In this document: positions 34,580 through 43,560 of the stretch, one piece after another | Layout of the letters: every line of letters begins with the position of its first letter | Numbering within the stretch: the first letter of the stretch is position 1 | Assembly: GCA_947624675.1 (NCBI GenBank) | Contig: CANQLI010000009.1 | Location: 26,000-89,999 of the forward strand | DNA length: 64,000 nucleotides | Reading direction: 5' to 3' | Source of the DNA: an uncultured Clostridia bacterium | GTDB lineage: Bacteria; Bacillota; Clostridia; Oscillospirales; Ruminococcaceae | The notes under the pieces: model-generated | Seen by the model: the letters and a program-made list of their open reading frames with translations, nothing else | Told to the model about the DNA's origin: nothing | The model's database searches: none | Program-made: the position numbers and the translations under genes

Positions 34580-35485
34580 TTGAGTGTTTATAAAGAGATA
34601 AGTAAACGGAAATTGATAGGAGAGCGGGCTCTTTTTAAAGGCAGCGACTTAAGGATAACCGATACGGTGTTTGCTGACGGAGAGTCACCTCTTAAAGAAA
34701 GCAGAAATATCGAGATATGTGACAGCGAGTTTAGGTGGAAGTACCCGCTTTGGTATTCTGAAAATATATATGTCAAAAGCTCAAAATGGTTTGATGGCGC
34801 CAGAGCAGGTGTCTGGTATACCGATAATATAAGAGTTGAGGATTCAATCATCGAAGCACCGAAAAATTTTCGCCGCTGTGCCGGTATAACTCTTGATAAT
34901 GTAACATTTTCAAACGCAGCGGAGACCTTGTGGAATTGTAAAGACATAGACATTAAAAGCGTCAGCGCAAAGGGAGATTATTTTGCTATGAACAGTCAGA
35001 ATATGACTGTAAAGGATCTTACTCTATACGGAAATTATTCTTTTGACGGGTCAAAAAATGTCGAGATAAAAAATTCAAAGCTTTTATCTAAGGACGCTTT
35101 TTGGAACAGTGAGAACATAACCGTTTACGACTCGTATATTTCCGGGGAGTATCTGGGTTGGAATTCAAAAAACCTGACGCTGATAAATTGTACAGTCGAA
35201 AGTCATCAGGGAATGTGCTACATAGATAATCTCGTTATGAAAAACTGTAAGCTTATAAACACCACGCTTGCTTTTGAATACTCAACTGTTGACGCAGATA
35301 TATCAGGAAGTGTTGACAGCGTATTTAATCCGAGCGGCGGAATTATCAGGGCTGATAAGATCTCTTGTCTTATAATACAAAAAAGTATGGTAGACCCAGA
35401 TAAAACCAGAATTATTTTAAGAGATCAGGACATAGCCGACAGCAAAGCCTCTTGTATTGAGAAAACGGTAAATTTTAGTCAATGA
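34580..35485 (+). CDS. DUF3737 right-handed beta-helix protein
   Basis: 301 residues of DUF3737. The tandem short repeats DSEFRWKYPLWYSENIYVKSS, GVWYTDNIRVEDS and LWNCKDIDIKS, each about 20 residues, build a predicted beta helix, as in pectate-lyase-like folds. No catalytic residues can be assigned. The TTG start at 34580 lies nine bases after TTTGGAGG. It stands between a glycosidase and a PLP enzyme, with the next gene 15 bp on. Confidence 0.85.
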   Translation: MSVYKEISKRKLIGERALFKGSDLRITDTVFADGESPLKESRNIEICDSEFRWKYPLWYSENIYVKSSKWFDGARAGVWYTDNIRVEDSIIEAPKNFRRCAGITLDNVTFSNAAETLWNCKDIDIKSVSAKGDYFAMNSQNMTVKDLTLYGNYSFDGSKNVEIKNSKLLSKDAFWNSENITVYDSYISGEYLGWNSKNLTLINCTVESHQGMCYIDNLVMKNCKLINTTLAFEYSTVDADISGSVDSVFNPSGGIIRADKISCLIIQKSMVDPDKTRIILRDQDIADSKASCIEKTVNFSQ

Positions 35486-35500
35486 TTTTTGGAGGTCTAT

Positions 35501-36673
35501 ATGAAATACGATTTTGATACCTGCGTTGACAGAATAAATACAAATTCACTTAAATGGGATGTCAGGGATAACGAGCTGCCTATGTGGGTAGCGGATATGG
35601 ATTTTCAGACTGCGCCGGAGATAAGAGATGAGATCATAAAAAGAGCGGAGCACGGAGTCTTTGGATACTCGGTAGTTTCTGATGAATGGTACAATGCTTA
35701 TTCCGATTGGTGGCGGGTTCGTCACGGACTTATAATAGAAAAAGAGTCGCTTATTTTCTGTACGGGAGTTGTTCCCGCAATATCGAGTATGGTGAGAAAG
35801 CTTACCACGCCTGCGGAAAAGGTTTTGATACAAACTCCGGTATATAATATTTTCTTTAACAGCATTTTAAATAACGGTAGAGAGGTCATAGAAAGCCCGC
35901 TTTTGTATGACGGAAGGGAGTACAGGGTTGATTTTTCAGACCTTGAAAAAAAGCTGTCCGATCCACAGACCACTCTTATGATATTATGCAATCCTCATAA
36001 TCCCGTTGGAAAGATCTGGGACCGTAAAACTCTCGGAAAAATAGGTGAGCTTTGCAAAATGTACGGCGTCACCGTCATATCTGATGAGATACACTGCGAC
36101 ATAACCGATCCGGGGCGTAATTATATCCCGTTTGCTTCGGTGAATGATACCTGCCGTGAAATAAGCGCTACCTGTTTTGCTCCGACTAAGGCTTTTAACC
36201 TCGCAGGAATACAGACAGCAGCGGTATTTGTTTCAAACGCCTTTTTAAGACATAAGGTCTGCCGCGGGATGAATACCGATGAGGTCGCAGAGCCAAACGC
36301 TTTTGCGGTCGGTGCCGCTGTTGCGGCGTTTACAAGGGGCGGAGATTGGCTTGATGAGCTGAGAGCGTATCTTTATCAGAACAAAATAATCACATCGGAG
36401 TTTTTACTTAGTGAACTTAATGAAGTGAAGCTTGTGCCGTCGGAAGCAACATATCTTTTGTGGTTAGACTGTTCCGCTTTTACAGATGATTCGGATAAGT
36501 TAGCACGCTTTATACGGGAGAATACAGGACTTTATCTTTCTTCGGGAAGCGTGTATGGCTCAAACGGAAAAAGCTTTCTGCGGTTAAATATTGCTTGCCC
36601 GAGAGACAGGCTTACAGACGGATTAAAAAGACTTAATAGCGGTATCAAAAAATATATTGATCGTAGTCTTTAG
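35501..36673 (+). CDS. MalY/PatB-type PLP aminotransferase (probable cystathionine beta-lyase)
   Basis: 390 residues of a fold-type I PLP enzyme. Motifs: LPMWVADMDFQTAPEI (N-terminal MalY signature), ILCNPHNPVGKIW, VISDEIHCDI with the PLP-binding Asp, and CFAPTKAFNLAGIQTAA with the Schiff-base lysine. MalY/PatB proteins cleave cystathionine and can have a separate regulatory role. The ATG at 35501 follows TTTTGGAGGTCTAT. Likely co-transcribed with the DUF3737 gene. Confidence 0.93.
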   Translation: MKYDFDTCVDRINTNSLKWDVRDNELPMWVADMDFQTAPEIRDEIIKRAEHGVFGYSVVSDEWYNAYSDWWRVRHGLIIEKESLIFCTGVVPAISSMVRKLTTPAEKVLIQTPVYNIFFNSILNNGREVIESPLLYDGREYRVDFSDLEKKLSDPQTTLMILCNPHNPVGKIWDRKTLGKIGELCKMYGVTVISDEIHCDITDPGRNYIPFASVNDTCREISATCFAPTKAFNLAGIQTAAVFVSNAFLRHKVCRGMNTDEVAEPNAFAVGAAVAAFTRGGDWLDELRAYLYQNKIITSEFLLSELNEVKLVPSEATYLLWLDCSAFTDDSDKLARFIRENTGLYLSSGSVYGSNGKSFLRLNIACPRDRLTDGLKRLNSGIKKYIDRSL

Positions 36674-36732
36674 GGGTATTTAAATAACCTTTTGTTTCTT
36701 TTCGGGCGCTAAATCCAAATACATCAAAGTCC

Positions 36733-36761
36733 TTGACAACAGATAGTAAAACTGGTAAAAT
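36733..36761 (+). promoter_or_regulatory. Promoter of the serine-hydrolase lipoprotein gene
   Basis: TTGACA (36733-36738) and TAAAAT (36756-36761) with a 17-bp spacer. The following 115-nt leader can form AGCTT/AAGCT and GCTAAA/TTTAGC pairings; its role is unclear. Confidence 0.75.
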
Positions 36762-36878
36762 TGTGTTAGTGTGCTAAAGCTTGGGGTAAGCTCTCGGCTG
36801 CTTTCATAAACAACTGCGGTTTTACAATTTAGCGGCTTAAATTTTATGGTCAAAGCTAATATATGTGAGGTAACCTGA

Positions 36879-37955
36879 ATGCTTTATTTTAAACGCATTT
36901 TTTGTGCTTTATTGTCGGCGGCACTGATTTTTTCAGGGTGTTCGTCTAAGGGTGAACAGTCAAAGAACGATTCTTTTTCATCAGATACAACTGAAAACAG
37001 CTCTACAAATCCTGAAAAAACCGATAGCAGCCAGAATACAACCGCAAGTAAAACCACTTCTGCTACAACAACTACTACAAGGGCAACCCTGACAGATGTT
37101 GTGACCCGTGAAAATAAACCGGCAAAGGTGAATGTCGGCGAATATAACTATCCGTTTTCACTCACGGGATTTGACAGCGTTGTTTCTGTTGAGGATTTTA
37201 AAGAGTTTTTAGACGAACTGTCCCTTCTGACAAGCAACAATGACTTTTCTCTGTCATTTTGTTATAAAAATATGGACACAGGCGCTGAAATAGACTATAA
37301 TCAGTATCAGGACTTTATGACCTGTTCAACAATAAAAGCTCCGTACATTAAATCGCTACTGGAAAGCGGCGTTGATCTCGAACAGAATATAACCAAGTAT
37401 TCAAAATTTACCGGCGACACGGGATATACGGCGTCCCTTGAAAACGGAGCCCGGATAAGCGTAAGGGAGCTTATGAAAAGAGCTGTTTCTTACAGCGACA
37501 ACACCGCATATTATCTTCTTCACAATTATTTCGGTTATTATCAGTACAACGCAAATCAAACGCGGCTTTCAAACAACTGTTATCTCGGTTCAAGCTGGAT
37601 TTTTACGCACTGCACAGCGCAGGAGATGTTAAAAAACTATGCTGATATTTACGAATTTATAAAATCTGATCCGAACGGTTCGTTTTTAAAGGAGCTTATG
37701 AGCGCTGATGATGTTGATGTCAATATGCAGATTCGCTATGCTCTTGAGCCTAAATATACGGTTTGTGAAAAGTACGGCTCGGAGTTTGGATCCTGGGGAG
37801 AAAAAAATCAGTTTCACGCCTGCTCGATAGTTTTTGCCGAGTCTCCGTTTGTGCTTGTAGTATTTACAGATCAACTCCCGGAAACGGAAAAAAGTGCTGA
37901 GATTTTTAAGAAGCTTGCTGTCGTATTTTATAAAATCAACTCAGTTGTGCTGTAA
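36879..37955 (+). CDS. Lipoprotein with class A beta-lactamase-like serine hydrolase domain
   Basis: 358 residues. A lipobox (AALIFSGC, Cys at about 21) and a Ser/Thr-rich linker (to about 80) precede a penicillin-binding/beta-lactamase-like domain. The SxxK motif is STIK in DFMTCSTIKAPYIKSL, the SDN motif appears as SYSDNTAYYLL, and a KYGS stands where KTG is expected. It could be a surface-anchored beta-lactamase or a peptidoglycan-processing enzyme. Divergence at the third motif leaves activity uncertain. Confidence 0.85.
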   Translation: MLYFKRIFCALLSAALIFSGCSSKGEQSKNDSFSSDTTENSSTNPEKTDSSQNTTASKTTSATTTTTRATLTDVVTRENKPAKVNVGEYNYPFSLTGFDSVVSVEDFKEFLDELSLLTSNNDFSLSFCYKNMDTGAEIDYNQYQDFMTCSTIKAPYIKSLLESGVDLEQNITKYSKFTGDTGYTASLENGARISVRELMKRAVSYSDNTAYYLLHNYFGYYQYNANQTRLSNNCYLGSSWIFTHCTAQEMLKNYADIYEFIKSDPNGSFLKELMSADDVDVNMQIRYALEPKYTVCEKYGSEFGSWGEKNQFHACSIVFAESPFVLVVFTDQLPETEKSAEIFKKLAVVFYKINSVVL

Positions 37956-37975
37956 GCTTTTTTGTATTTTTTATC

Positions 37976-38088
37976 CCTCTACTAATAGCGCAAAATCACG
38001 AAAAAATGTACGCAAACGTACATTCTTCATAAAATAAATTATGTTTCGTAACAAAATGTTTACAATATTCATAGTTTGTTCATAAATA
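37976..38088 (+). repeat. Dispersed intergenic repeat, copy 2
   Basis: 113 bp nearly identical to 55925-56037. It contains CCTCTACTAATAGCGC and the palindrome ATGTACG-CAAA-CGTACAT, then TTTACAATATTCATAG. It ends 73 bp before the GH26-like gene, in the same orientation. Confidence 0.9.
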
Positions 38089-38161
38089 CATACTTTTTTG
38101 AAACTGTTTTTTGAAAGGGTAACTGCGCCCTTATTTAACAAATATTAAGGAGGAACGAAAT

Positions 38162-39598
38162 ATGGAGGATAACAAGATTTTTTCCGTTCATATGGGCAAA
38201 GCAAAATGTGCTGTGGATCTTGGTGACGGCTCGGAGAGAGGAGAGTATGTAAACCAGGACTATATTCTGCACAAAATGGGCAGACCTCATAGGGCTATTA
38301 GTCTTATGTACTGTTATTATCCGCTCGACAAGGAATGGCCGGGCAGAATATCGGAGGTTATGAAGGACGCTGATGTGTCGTTTCAATGGGACTATCCTTA
38401 TGACGACTACTTTCCTTATAGGGGCGGACTTAACGGAAATACAGAGGGTGAGCCTTTTACCTGTATGAGAGATGTAAGGAGACACGGTCAGGATGTCATT
38501 CTTACACTGACGATAGATCCTAATGTCACGGACGATCATCTTATCGCTATTGCAAACGACTTAAAACCGTTTGGAAGAATGATGCTCAGGATAAATCACG
38601 AGGCTACCGGCGACTGGTTCTCGTTCACAAAAAGAGCAACTTATGCGGAGATAGGAGAATTTTACTGCCGTTTTAATAAAATACTGAAGGAATACGCACC
38701 TAATGTCCAGACCATTTTGTGCACAGGCGGTGTGGAAGATCCGAGTACAGGAAAAATCGAAAAGGAAGAAGAATTTAAGCAGGCAGTCATCGACACAGAT
38801 ATATGGAGCATCGACAAATATATGGCTCTTCACTGGGGCTGGCCGTACGATGTAGCCGAAAAGGGCGGCAACACCTTTAAGCGTGAAAAGGTAGACGAGG
38901 TATACGACTATACAAAGGCTGCTTACGAGAGATTTAAGGATCTTAACGGCGGTGTGGCAAAGCCGATGGTAATGAGCGAGTTCAATGCTGACGGCGATGT
39001 TACAGGACCTTATGATCAGGCTGAGATGGTAAAGGCTTATTGTGACAGAGTAAAAAGAGAGGAAGCTCTCTGGTACACAGGATTTACCTTCTATCAGTTC
39101 AGAGACAGAGGTCGTCTCGGACTTGAGATAGAGGACCCGAACAACGCTGATGTAGGTATCGAACAGCCGGTTATGAAAACCTACAAGGAGATAATCCACG
39201 ACGAATATTTTATGCCTGAAATAAAGCTGGGCGATGAGGTCACTCTTCCTGCAACGCTTCGCTGGGGCGGAAGTGAGGATGCCGAGGGGCTTGCTGTACC
39301 GATTCATTTTGAAAAGAACCCGACCTTCTGTGAAGTTGTATTTGACGACGATTCAAATCTTATGATGGAAATAAACGGAAAGTGGTTTTACAAGTCTCCT
39401 GAGGCTAAAACAATTGACCTTATGTCCGCTTTTTACGAAAAGCCTCTTGACGGTGAGGCGGATATGACTCTTAAAATATTTGCACCACCGGCAAGCGGAG
39501 AAAACGACTTGTCTAAGCCTGACGGACTTTTAAATACTTATACAACTATCGAAAAACTCCCTTATATTAGAGTTAGGTTTGAGCCAATCGTTTTGTAA
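38162..39598 (+). CDS. GH26-like clan GH-A glycoside hydrolase
   Basis: 478 residues, without a signal peptide. The central part resembles GH26 (mannanase/xylanase family): MMLRINHEATGDWFSF carries the expected acid/base Glu and PMVMSEFNADGD the nucleophile Glu, with ALHWGWPYD between them. A C-terminal beta domain (from about residue 360) follows. The distance from classical GH26 is large, so the substrate is not assigned. AAGGAGGAACGAAAT precedes the start; the dispersed repeat lies just upstream. Confidence 0.75.
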   Translation: MEDNKIFSVHMGKAKCAVDLGDGSERGEYVNQDYILHKMGRPHRAISLMYCYYPLDKEWPGRISEVMKDADVSFQWDYPYDDYFPYRGGLNGNTEGEPFTCMRDVRRHGQDVILTLTIDPNVTDDHLIAIANDLKPFGRMMLRINHEATGDWFSFTKRATYAEIGEFYCRFNKILKEYAPNVQTILCTGGVEDPSTGKIEKEEEFKQAVIDTDIWSIDKYMALHWGWPYDVAEKGGNTFKREKVDEVYDYTKAAYERFKDLNGGVAKPMVMSEFNADGDVTGPYDQAEMVKAYCDRVKREEALWYTGFTFYQFRDRGRLGLEIEDPNNADVGIEQPVMKTYKEIIHDEYFMPEIKLGDEVTLPATLRWGGSEDAEGLAVPIHFEKNPTFCEVVFDDDSNLMMEINGKWFYKSPEAKTIDLMSAFYEKPLDGEADMTLKIFAPPASGENDLSKPDGLLNTYTTIEKLPYIRVRFEPIVL

Positions 39599-39633
39599 TG
39601 TATCCTTAAGATCAAAAATCTATATAAATAAAA

Positions 39634-39662
39634 ATCCGTGCAGAAAATACTTCTGCACGGAT
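39634..39662. terminator. Bidirectional terminator between the GH26-like gene and the tRNA genes
   Basis: ATCCGTGCAGAA pairs with TTCTGCACGGAT around AATAC. T-rich flanks are present on both strands. Confidence 0.85.
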
Positions 39663-39736
39663 ATTTTATTCACCGCCGCCGGCGTTGGCGGAGATTAGCC
39701 CAAACAAAGCCCCAAAAAGGGTTTATTTAAGGCGTA

Positions 39737-39813
39737 TGGTCGAGGTGACAAGACTTGAACTTGCGGCCTCTGCGTCCCGAACGCAGCGCTCTACCAAACT
39801 GAGCCACACCTCG
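39737..39813 (-). tRNA. tRNA-Pro (CGG)
   Basis: Acceptor CGAGGTG/CACCTCG, anticodon loop TTCGGGA (CGG), T-loop TTCAAGT and encoded CCA. Confidence 0.94.
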
Positions 39814-39831
39814 AAATATAATATTTATAAA

Positions 39832-39906
39832 TGGCACCCCCAGTAAGAATCGAACTTACATCTAACCCTTAGGAGGGGTTTATTCTATCCATTGAACTAT
39901 GGGGGC
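39832..39906 (-). tRNA. tRNA-Arg (CCT)
   Basis: Acceptor GCCCCCA/TGGGGGT, anticodon loop CTCCTAA (CCT), T-loop TTCGATT and encoded CCA. It is 18 bp upstream of tRNA-Pro in the same transcript. Confidence 0.94.
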
Positions 39907-39934
39907 AAGCTATGCCTTAAAACATCACTTGAAT

Positions 39935-39963
39935 ATTATATCAGATTTACTCGTAAATTTCAA
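39935..39963 (-). promoter_or_regulatory. Promoter of the tRNA-Arg/tRNA-Pro pair
   Basis: On the minus strand TTGAAA (39958-39963) and TATAAT (39935-39940) with a 17-bp spacer. Confidence 0.8.
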
Positions 39964-40154
39964 GTGCTTTTTTAATATTTTTTTAAATATTAAGGTTTTT
40001 GTATAAGATATACAAACGGCTGCCGTCGAAACAACAGTATTTTCTGACAAGTTAAAGCTAAATTTAACAGTCAAATAGCCGTGTGAGTGTGAAGAAAGCA
40101 TAAATGAGACATATGTCCGATAGGTTTCTTAAAACAACTAATATATCGACTATT

Positions 40155-40186
40155 AAAAAATAAACCCCCGATTATCGGGAGTTTAT
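40155..40186 (-). terminator. Terminator of tRNA-Ser
   Basis: On the minus strand AAACTCCCGAT pairs with ATCGGGGGTTT and is followed by ATTTTTTAA. Confidence 0.8.
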
Positions 40187-40193
40187 TTCTATC

Positions 40194-40283
40194 TGGCGGA
40201 GAAGAAGCGATTTGAACGCTCGCGCCCCTTTCGAGACCTACTCCCTTAGCAGGGGAGCCCCTTCACCACTTGGGTACTTCTCC
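40194..40283 (-). tRNA. tRNA-Ser (GCT)
   Basis: A class II tRNA with a long variable arm. Acceptor GGAGAAG/CTTCTCC, anticodon loop CTGCTAA (GCT) and encoded CCA. Confidence 0.95.
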
Positions 40284-40318
40284 GAATGATGAGCGGTAAT
40301 CTAAAGTCACCGCTTGTT

Positions 40319-40347
40319 ATTGTATCATAATTTATTTATCATGTCAA
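40319..40347 (-). promoter_or_regulatory. Promoter of tRNA-Ser
   Basis: On the minus strand TTGACA (40342-40347) and TACAAT (40319-40324) with a 17-bp spacer. Confidence 0.8.
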
Positions 40348-40355
40348 GTATTTTT

Positions 40356-41462
40356 TTAAGCCTTTTTAATGTCTATTATTACAAATTCCGAATGCTCTTG
40401 CGTCCTTATAGGGTATCCCCATCCTGAAACACCGGAGGTGACAACTGCTGTAAAATCATCATTTGTCTCAATACCATATGAAAGCTCCGCCATATTGAAC
40501 AGGTCTATTACATATTTTGCTGGCCATATCTGTCCCGCATGGGTGTGTCCCGACAAGACGATGTCGGTTTGGTTTTGTTTTTCCTCTTCGTAATCTCTTG
40601 GCTGATGATCAAGCATTATTATAAAATCATCCTTGTCAACTCCATTCAGCGCTGTATCAACCGAAGCTCTTCCGTCACTGAAATCCTGACGACCGGCGAT
40701 GACAAGATCATCTGTTATCTGAACATTTTCATCTTCGAGAATAGTTATGCCGTTTTGTTCTATGACCTGACGAAGCTCTGATTCGGTGAAATTAGGGTCG
40801 CTTGTGTATGTTGCCTTATCGTGATTGCCAAACACATAGTATGTTCCGTATTTGCTTTTTATATCTCCAAGAATTTTAAACGACTCCCGCATTCCTTCAT
40901 TTGTGGTGGATTCGTCAACTATATCACCGACAAGAACCACCAAGTCAAGCTCCTGTTTCTCCGCACGGGACTTTATTTCCTTGAGATCGTCTGCGTCGGT
41001 AGTCGTTCCGTAATGTGAATCGGCAAGCATCAGAACCTTGTAGTCCTGTGAAATGTTCTTTTTGGTTGTCACAGTGTAGTCGGTTTCGACAAGGTTGTGC
41101 ATATTTATAAATCCGTAAACCAAAAGCACCGCAGTTACCACGATAGGAGTTATGCCGCTTTTGTATACAGCATTCCAAGCTTTAAAGCTAAAAGGCTTTA
41201 TTTTTTTTGCAATAAAGACAAACAGGTTGATAAGCTCTAATACGGCAGATATACCTATTATATGTAAAATGATAAGCGCCGGTGTTCTGAACGGGTTTAT
41301 CCCCAACGCACATATCAAAAGCGACAGCCCAATAATGATTATATTTACAAGTCTGTTTTTAACATTTATGCCCCAGAATTTAGCTGCACGCCTTAAAATG
41401 AAAAATACATATATAGATAACAACAGCATAATTACAGCTGCAAATGCAAAAAAACGAGCCAT
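40356..41462 (-). CDS. Membrane-anchored metallophosphoesterase
   Basis: 368 residues. Four N-terminal membrane helices (about 1-135) are followed by a calcineurin-like domain with its metal motifs: MLADSHYGTTTDADD, VVLVGDIVDES, YYVFGNHDKATY, IMLDHQPRDYE and VLSGHTHAGQIWP. Related proteins of this architecture have been linked to lipid or phosphoester processing at the membrane; the substrate is unknown. ATG 41462 follows AAAGGAGAAAT. Confidence 0.9.
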   Translation of the reverse strand: MARFFAFAAVIMLLLSIYVFFILRRAAKFWGINVKNRLVNIIIIGLSLLICALGINPFRTPALIILHIIGISAVLELINLFVFIAKKIKPFSFKAWNAVYKSGITPIVVTAVLLVYGFINMHNLVETDYTVTTKKNISQDYKVLMLADSHYGTTTDADDLKEIKSRAEKQELDLVVLVGDIVDESTTNEGMRESFKILGDIKSKYGTYYVFGNHDKATYTSDPNFTESELRQVIEQNGITILEDENVQITDDLVIAGRQDFSDGRASVDTALNGVDKDDFIIMLDHQPRDYEEEKQNQTDIVLSGHTHAGQIWPAKYVIDLFNMAELSYGIETNDDFTAVVTSGVSGWGYPIRTQEHSEFVIIDIKKA

Positions 41463-41550
41463 ATTTCTCCTTTCAAATATCACGGCGCAAGCTTTAAAAT
41501 ACTTTTTAAAGTATCAAATTCACTTCGCCGCTTTTACATTTTTATGTTTC

Positions 41551-42891
41551 TTACAGGATCCTCCTTATTGCGGAAATAGGATTGTACATTGCAAATGTAT
41601 CTACATAAGAATAAACTATTCCCGTATAAGAATTTTCCGCGTGGATCATCATACCGTCCCCGACATAAAGCGCAACATGATATGCCGGACTTCCGAAGAA
41701 AATCAAGTCTCCCGGTCTTAGATCGCTTTTGTTTACTGCTCGTCCGTATCCGGATTGTGCCGCAGCATTGTGGGGAAGAGATACTCCTATTTTTCCGTAG
41801 CAGTACATAGTAAGACCTGAACAGTCGGCTGCATTTTGACTTGCGGCTCCCCATACATAAGCGCCGCCTACCATACTTCTGGCCGTAGCTATTACAGTCG
41901 CTATATCCGAATCAGTGCCGCTGCTTTCGTTATTAGACGGCTGTGTTGTTGTGCTTGTACTTTGAGCGGGTCGTTTAGTTGTAGTCGGTTCAGTTTGTGT
42001 ATTTTTAACGCTGGTATTGTTTTGACTTGGAGCCGGCTTGGTGGTAGTGCTTTTTGGTGTTGAGGGATTTACTTTAGAAGTCGTGGTCGCTTTAGTTTCT
42101 GTTTTAGCCGCAGTAGTGGTTTTCAGCTCCTCCTTCTGAGCACCTATATCATATCCCTTTTGTAAAAGCTCCGCTTTCAATCGGTTAAGCTCATCAAGCG
42201 TCATACTGCTTTCCTTAGCCAAATTCAAAAGCTCAGTGTTCTGATCGTTGAGGTCATCAAGCTGTTCTTTGTATTCCTTTGCTTTTGACTGAAGTAAAGA
42301 AGCCTCGTCTTCAAGTTCCTTTTGATTTTTCTCATACTCATCCTTAAGACTTGTAAGCTCGTCTATAACATCGCTGTCGTGCTTTGCGACCCTGCTTATT
42401 AGCTCGGTTCGCATCAAAAGATCGTAAAAGCTTTCAGATGAAAACAAAACCTCTGTATAAGATGAAGCTCCACCCACATACATTGCACGAAGTCTTTCTT
42501 TAAAAGCCTTTACGCCGGCTTCTATCTCTGCTTTTTTATCTTCAGCATTCTTCTTTGCTCTGCGCATCTTTTCATCTGTATCGGCAATATCTTTTGAAAG
42601 CTTTGTGCTGTACTCATTTATCGCCGCGATCTTTTTCTGTACAACAGCTATTTTTTTATCTACGGCATTTTTTTGTGCCTGAGCGCTGTCAGCATCCTTT
42701 TGTGCTTCCTGAAGTTGTTTGTCGATTTCTTCCGCTTGTTTATCAAGCTCCTCAAGCTTTTGATAATACGATGCGTCGTTTGGCACTGCTGAGGTATGTA
42801 TACTGCCGGTTTCCGTAAGTGCAACAGGCAACACAAGAGTTATTGCCAATGCCGCAGATATTATTCTTTTTATAATTATACTTCTTTGCAT
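41551..42891 (-). CDS. Secreted NlpC/P60 peptidoglycan hydrolase with coiled coil
   Basis: 446 residues. A signal peptide (1-35) is followed by a long coiled coil (about 38-255, EELDKQAEEIDKQLQEAQKD onward), as in PcsB/CwlO-type FtsEX partners. A Thr/Lys/Pro/Ser linker (about 265-330) then leads to a C-terminal NlpC/P60 domain with the catalytic Cys in NAADCSGLTMYCYG and His in AYHVALYVGDGMMIH. It probably cleaves peptide cross-links during growth or separation. ATG 42891 follows AAGGTGAGTAAT. Confidence 0.93.
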   Translation of the reverse strand: MQRSIIIKRIISAALAITLVLPVALTETGSIHTSAVPNDASYYQKLEELDKQAEEIDKQLQEAQKDADSAQAQKNAVDKKIAVVQKKIAAINEYSTKLSKDIADTDEKMRRAKKNAEDKKAEIEAGVKAFKERLRAMYVGGASSYTEVLFSSESFYDLLMRTELISRVAKHDSDVIDELTSLKDEYEKNQKELEDEASLLQSKAKEYKEQLDDLNDQNTELLNLAKESSMTLDELNRLKAELLQKGYDIGAQKEELKTTTAAKTETKATTTSKVNPSTPKSTTTKPAPSQNNTSVKNTQTEPTTTKRPAQSTSTTTQPSNNESSGTDSDIATVIATARSMVGGAYVWGAASQNAADCSGLTMYCYGKIGVSLPHNAAAQSGYGRAVNKSDLRPGDLIFFGSPAYHVALYVGDGMMIHAENSYTGIVYSYVDTFAMYNPISAIRRIL

Positions 42892-43045
42892 ATTACTCAC
42901 CTTAATATGTATTTAAAAAGTTTCCTCTTTGTAACCGATATGTAATAATTTAATTTTATCTCATTTCACATTAAAAGTCAAGACAATAAAAAACTTATAA
43001 ACTATAAATGTATGTTAATAGATTTTGAATTTTAAGAAAAATCTC

Positions 43046-43074
43046 TTGACAAACGATCCCAAGTAATGTATACT
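43046..43074 (+). promoter_or_regulatory. Promoter of leuA
   Basis: TTGACA (43046-43051) and TATACT (43069-43074) with a 17-bp spacer, directly ahead of the T-box leader. Confidence 0.85.
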
Positions 43075-43079
43075 TAATA

Positions 43080-43340
43080 AAAAGTTAAAGGCTGTGAAGG
43101 GAACAAAAGGCGCCTTTTAAAGCGCAGAGAGCCGGCGGTTGGTGTAAGCCGGCGATTAAGCGGCGTTTATAACTCATCCCGGAGCTGTTTGACCGAAATA
43201 ATTTAAGTCAAGTCGGGTTCTCCCGTTACAGAGAAACACATTGTTGGATGTGGCTGAGGTACATAGTGTGAGCTGTGTATGAATGAGAGTGGTAACACGG
43301 GCTGTCTCGTCTCTCCTTATTTTGGAGCGGCGATTTTTTT
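43080..43340 (+). ncRNA. T-box leader, leucine specifier
   Basis: A full leader with stem I (GAGAGCCGGCGG...AAGCCGGC), a specifier region TATAACTCATCCC in which CTC (Leu) precedes A, and the T-box GAGAGTGGTAACACGGGC. A terminator stem then ends in seven T's at 43334-43340. It controls leuA by sensing uncharged tRNA-Leu. From 43341 to 43560 there is a 220-bp untranslated stretch in which I see nothing more than the leuA ribosome site AAGGAGGAAAATT. Confidence 0.9.
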
Positions 43341-43560
43341 ATGCCGAATTTTAGAAGGGAAGTGAGCTTTTTGGTTTATGTGATAAACAGATTATACAAA
43401 ATAGGCAGAAAATTGCTTTTTTATCGACTATGCAGTTGTAGATGTTTAAATCAGAAGGTTGCGGTCATCCCTTTTTGTACGGTTTAGACTGATACGGTTA
43501 ATGACTGAAAATAAAACACGCTTTTAATACCTGTGTATATAATTTATAAGGAGGAAAATT

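Noticed and set aside
34588..34953. 121-codon frame opposite the DUF3737 gene
   Set aside because: Antisense artefact of the beta-helix repeats.
36762..36878. Known riboswitch in the leader of the serine-hydrolase gene
   Set aside because: Only short pairings, and none of the conserved cores I know (for example SAM, cobalamin, c-di-GMP, THF) is present.
38561..39307. 248-codon leftward frame opposite the GH26-like gene
   Set aside because: Antisense artefact of a well-supported gene; no start signals.
41512..41551. Strong terminator behind the NlpC/P60 gene
   Set aside because: AAGCGGCG and the flanking sequence give only weak pairing with no proper T-run.
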